Origin: Natronorubrum thiooxidans
GTDB lineage: Archaea; Halobacteriota; Halobacteria; Halobacteriales; Natrialbaceae
NCBI RefSeq assembly: GCF_900156475.1
Contig: NZ_FTNR01000001.1
Span: 62,001 to 126,000, forward strand
Reading direction: 5' to 3'
Length of the DNA: 64,000 bases
The notes under the pieces were generated by a model. That model was not told the DNA's origin. It did not search any database and saw only the letters and a program-made list of their open reading frames with translations. This document shows positions 61,579-64,000 of this stretch, in pieces; the stretch's first letter is position 1; each line of letters starts with the position of its first letter. Position numbers and translations under genes: made by a program.

Positions 61579-62171
61579 CAGCCCTGATCGAGCACGTTGT
61601 TTGCGAGTTCGTCCGCGCGGTCGTTGACCTCGCGGGGAACGTGTTCGAGTGTCCACTCGTCGAACGCGGACAGCAGTTCGTGGACGGTGATGCGCTGTTC
61701 GCGCAGTTCGGGATTGTTCGTATCGTACTCCCCGCGGACTTGCTTGACGATCAGTTCGGAGTCGCCGCGGATGTGGACTTCGTCGTAGCCGTAGTCGCGG
61801 GCCGTCTCGAGCGCCGAAATGAGCGCTGCGTACTCGGCCTGATTGTTCGTCGTCGTCCCGATCCGTTCGCCGCCTTCGGCGACGATACCGTCGCCGGTGA
61901 CGATCACCCAGCCAGTGGCTGCCGGACCCGGGTTGCCGCGACACGCACCGTCGAAATAGACGTGTGCACGGCCGCCCCCCTCACGTAGCAGGGCCTCGAT
62001 ATCCTGTGGGTTCTCGCCTTGAATCACCACCTTGTCGTCGTAGGCGACCGCCGTCGCGTCCTCGCGGCTTGCCCGCCAGCGCTCGTGGTCGGTGTTTCCC
62101 GATTCGACGGCTACGCCCGCATCCTCGAGTCGTTCTCGAGCGGCCTCGACGTCGCACTCGATAACCGGCAT
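61578..62171 (-). CDS. rnhA: Ribonuclease HI
   Basis: A 197-residue type 1 RNase H. The C-terminal ~130 residues hold the catalytic tetrad around YFDGACRGNPGPAATGW, the next acidic in NNQAEYAALISAL, and IRGDSELIVKQV, with the final Asp in VNDRADELANNV. The N-terminal ~65 residues form an extension (residues 1-60) seen in halophilic enzymes. It removes RNA from RNA-DNA hybrids. Its 3' end overlaps the dispersed element by one base. Confidence 0.94.
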   Translation of the reverse strand: MPVIECDVEAARERLEDAGVAVESGNTDHERWRASREDATAVAYDDKVVIQGENPQDIEALLREGGGRAHVYFDGACRGNPGPAATGWVIVTGDGIVAEGGERIGTTTNNQAEYAALISALETARDYGYDEVHIRGDSELIVKQVRGEYDTNNPELREQRITVHELLSAFDEWTLEHVPREVNDRADELANNVLDQG

Positions 62172-62298
62172 TCGTGGCTGTTTTCGGCTGGAATCGGATA
62201 AAGTCTTTCCGGTTCCGAATCGTAAACCGTGTCTCTAACGCGCTGTATCCGCTGATTTCGGCAAATTAACGTCAACGGACCAAGACCCGGGCCAAGGA

Positions 62299-62306
62299 TT
62301 TATATA
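62299..62306 (+). promoter_or_regulatory. Box A of the tfb gene
   Basis: tttatata at 62299-62306 is a canonical TATA box centred about 31 bases before the ATG at 62334, consistent with a leaderless mRNA. A second AT stretch (actataaaag, 62320-62329) lies closer and is less likely to be the TATA. Confidence 0.65.
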
Positions 62307-62333
62307 CGTTGGTGATACTACTATAAAAGTGCG

Positions 62334-63296
62334 ATGACACGGTCCACCCGCCAGCGGGAGCGAATGCGTGAGACGGACGAGACCGAGGATCAGGAAGGGG
62401 TTCGTGAATGCCCCGAGTGTGAATCGGACAATCTCGTAAAAGACTCCGACCGGGGTGAGCTCATCTGTGAAGACTGTGGGCTCGTCGTGGAGGAAGAACA
62501 GATCGATCCCGGTCCTGAGTGGCGGGCGTTCAACCACCAGGAACGGCAGGAAAAGTCCCGCGTCGGCGCGCCGACGACCCAGACGATGCACGACAAGGGA
62601 CTGACGACGACGATCGACTGGAAAGACAAAGACGCCTACGGCCGTTCTATCTCCTCGAAAAAGCGCAGCCAGATGCATCGACTGCGCAAGTGGCAAGAAC
62701 GCATCCGAACCAAAGACGCCGGGGAACGGAACCTGCAGTTCGCACTCAGTGAGATCGATCGGATGGCCTCGGCACTCGGCGTCCCGCGCTCGGTTCGGGA
62801 GGTCGCCTCAGTCATTTATCGACGCGCGCTCAAAGAAGACCTCATCCGCGGGCGATCGATCGAGGGCGTCGCGACGTCTGCACTGTACGCCGCCTGTCGC
62901 AAGGAAGGTATCCCGCGCAGCCTCGAGGAGATCTCGGAAGTCTCCCGCGTCGAACGCAAAGAGATCGGTCGAACGTATCGGTACATCTCACAAGAACTCG
63001 GCCTCGAGATGCGTCCCGTCGACCCGAAAAAATACGTGCCTCGCTTCTGTTCCGAACTCGAACTCTCCGAAGAAGTCCAGACCAAGGCCAACGAAATTAT
63101 CGAGAAGACGGCCGAAGAAGGCTTGCTTTCGGGGAAATCACCCACCGGCTACGCCGCCGCCGCGATCTATGCTGCCTCGCTGCTCTGTAACGAAAAGAAG
63201 ACCCAGCGCGAGGTCGCCGACGTGGCCCAGGTGACCGAGGTGACGATCCGGAATCGGTATCAAGAACAGATCGAAGCGATGGGAATTCACGGCTAG
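62334..63296 (+). CDS. tfb: Transcription initiation factor TFB
   Basis: A 320-residue TFIIB-type factor that recruits RNA polymerase to TBP-bound promoters. The N-terminal zinc ribbon ([12 protein letters not shown] and [10 protein letters not shown]) is followed by the B-finger/linker ([21 protein letters not shown]) and two cyclin folds ([16 protein letters not shown] and [16 protein letters not shown]). Haloarchaea have several TFBs; the neighbourhood resembles tfbG of Halobacterium, but the paralogue cannot be settled here. Confidence 0.95.
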   Translation: MTRSTRQRERMRETDETEDQEGVRECPECESDNLVKDSDRGELICEDCGLVVEEEQIDPGPEWRAFNHQERQEKSRVGAPTTQTMHDKGLTTTIDWKDKDAYGRSISSKKRSQMHRLRKWQERIRTKDAGERNLQFALSEIDRMASALGVPRSVREVASVIYRRALKEDLIRGRSIEGVATSALYAACRKEGIPRSLEEISEVSRVERKEIGRTYRYISQELGLEMRPVDPKKYVPRFCSELELSEEVQTKANEIIEKTAEEGLLSGKSPTGYAAAAIYAASLLCNEKKTQREVADVAQVTEVTIRNRYQEQIEAMGIHG

Positions 63297-63367
63297 GTCG
63301 TCCGCTCACCAGCGTCGCTTTTTTGCATCGCACTATTCAAACCGAGCGACTGCAAACGCGAGTGTGT

Positions 63368-64000
63368 TCACTCCTCTTTGCCGACGCTGATGACCTGCAA
63401 CAGCGAGTAGACCGGCACGCCCTCGAGTTCTTCGAGGCCCTGTTTGTCCGCGAGAACGACACACGCGAGGGGCTCGCCGCCTTCGGCGCGGATAGCCTCG
63501 ATGGTTTCGCGCATCGTGGTGCCGCTGGTGATCGTGTCGTCGACGATGTAACACTCGCGGTCGCGAATCCCGGCGAAGTTCCGGCTAAACGTGCCGCCGA
63601 GTTCTTCGATGTCGCCTTCTTCCCACTGGTGTTTCGCGGGCGTGTACGTTCCGAGATCGGTCTCGAGTTCGCGCGCGACGAGCGTCGCGATCGGGCCGCC
63701 GGCTTTCTCGATGCCGATTGTGAGATCGACGCCCTCGCCGTGTTTGGCGAGCATGTCGGCCATCGCTTCCGCAATTGCCCCCATTCGTTTGCTGTCTCGG
63801 CCAACTGCAGACCAGTCGACGTGGATGTCCTGTGGGCTGCTTCCGGGGGTGGCGGCTCCCTCCCGGGTTGGCATATCGGTCGGCTGTGCCGTTGCTCCAC
63901 TGCGTTCGACGAGCCAGCTCGCCGTCTCCCGTGAAACGTTCAGTTCGTCCGCGATCTCGCCTTTGGAGAGCCCGCGGGCTGCGAGCTCCGCTGCGCTCTC
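63368..64000 (-). CDS. gfcR: GfcR transcription regulator (HTH plus PyrE-like domain), partial
   Basis: The C-terminal part of a minus-strand gene whose 5' end lies beyond the window. Visible residues run from an HTH (GLSKGEIADELNVSRETASWLVE) through a type I phosphoribosyltransferase domain with the PRPP loop CYIVDDTITSGTT and end at SVGKEE. In Haloferax volcanii GfcR, an orotate-phosphoribosyltransferase-like protein, controls genes of glucose and fructose breakdown. Loss of the start prevents checking length. tfb converges on it, 71 bases away. Confidence 0.85.
   Translation of the reverse strand, partial: ESAAELAARGLSKGEIADELNVSRETASWLVERSGATAQPTDMPTREGAATPGSSPQDIHVDWSAVGRDSKRMGAIAEAMADMLAKHGEGVDLTIGIEKAGGPIATLVARELETDLGTYTPAKHQWEEGDIEELGGTFSRNFAGIRDRECYIVDDTITSGTTMRETIEAIRAEGGEPLACVVLADKQGLEELEGVPVYSLLQVISVGKEE

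Overview
The window is chromosome from a halophilic archaeon (Halobacteria). The base composition is GC-rich, the encoded proteins are strongly acidic, and many genes have a TATA-like box A about 25-32 bases before the start codon, which is the leaderless promoter arrangement typical of this class. The gene content agrees: FtsZ2 with the CdrS/CdrL regulators, TFB, ribosomal protein L15e, Rio2, NcsA, aCPSF1, AglJ/AglM, GfcR, phytoene synthase with Bat-like regulators, and Tat lipoproteins. The style suggests a Natrialbales-like genus, but that is a guess. Most of the window is core chromosome. I see no CRISPR array, IS element or intact provirus.

Layout. 0-12 kb: two universal stress proteins, an aldehyde dehydrogenase, an SDR, a membrane spermidine-synthase-like protein, a CobW-type GTPase with a His-rich loop, an ArsA/Get3-like ATPase paired with a small protein, and a CstA carrier. 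12-20 kb: a YchF-type GTPase, CspA, endonuclease IV, small membrane proteins, a methyltransferase, a hotdog-fold protein, an alpha/beta hydrolase and NcsA. 20.6-23.5 kb: a 28-bp minisatellite abutting the ftsZ2 stop, then ftsZ2-cdrS-cdrL (all minus strand) with a cluster of GTCTTAC motifs at the cdrS promoter, then tRNA-Tyr and a duplicated tRNA-Tyr 3' fragment. 23.5-30 kb: small conserved proteins, aglJ, aglM and pyrE. 30-38 kb: thrS with a structured leader that contains a leaderless 13-codon ORF, an HTH-phosphoribosyltransferase regulator, a lone glutamate mutase S subunit, an ArsC/LMW-PTP, L15e and Rio2. 38-47 kb: acyl-CoA synthetase, lipoate ligase, methyltransferase, phosphoribosyltransferase, a large Bat-like regulator with a degenerate receiver domain, and MsrB. 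47-53 kb: Tat lipoproteins flanking a second Bat-like regulator and crtB; the crtB promoter carries a near-perfect match to the Halobacterium Bat UAS. 53-60 kb: aCPSF1, BluB, Nth, DUF2270, DUF371 and a phosphodiesterase-like protein. 60-64 kb: rosR-like PadR regulator, rnhA-linked gene, rnhA, tfb and a partial gfcR, an order resembling that around rosR, rnhA and tfbG in Halobacterium salinarum.

The least explained signals are non-coding: (i) three copies of an ~80-bp near-palindromic dispersed element at 14451, 29570 and 61498; (ii) the minisatellite at ftsZ2; (iii) the operator-like cluster at cdrS; (iv) the thrS leader; (v) the UAS and inverted repeat at crtB; (vi) the tRNA-Tyr 3' duplication.
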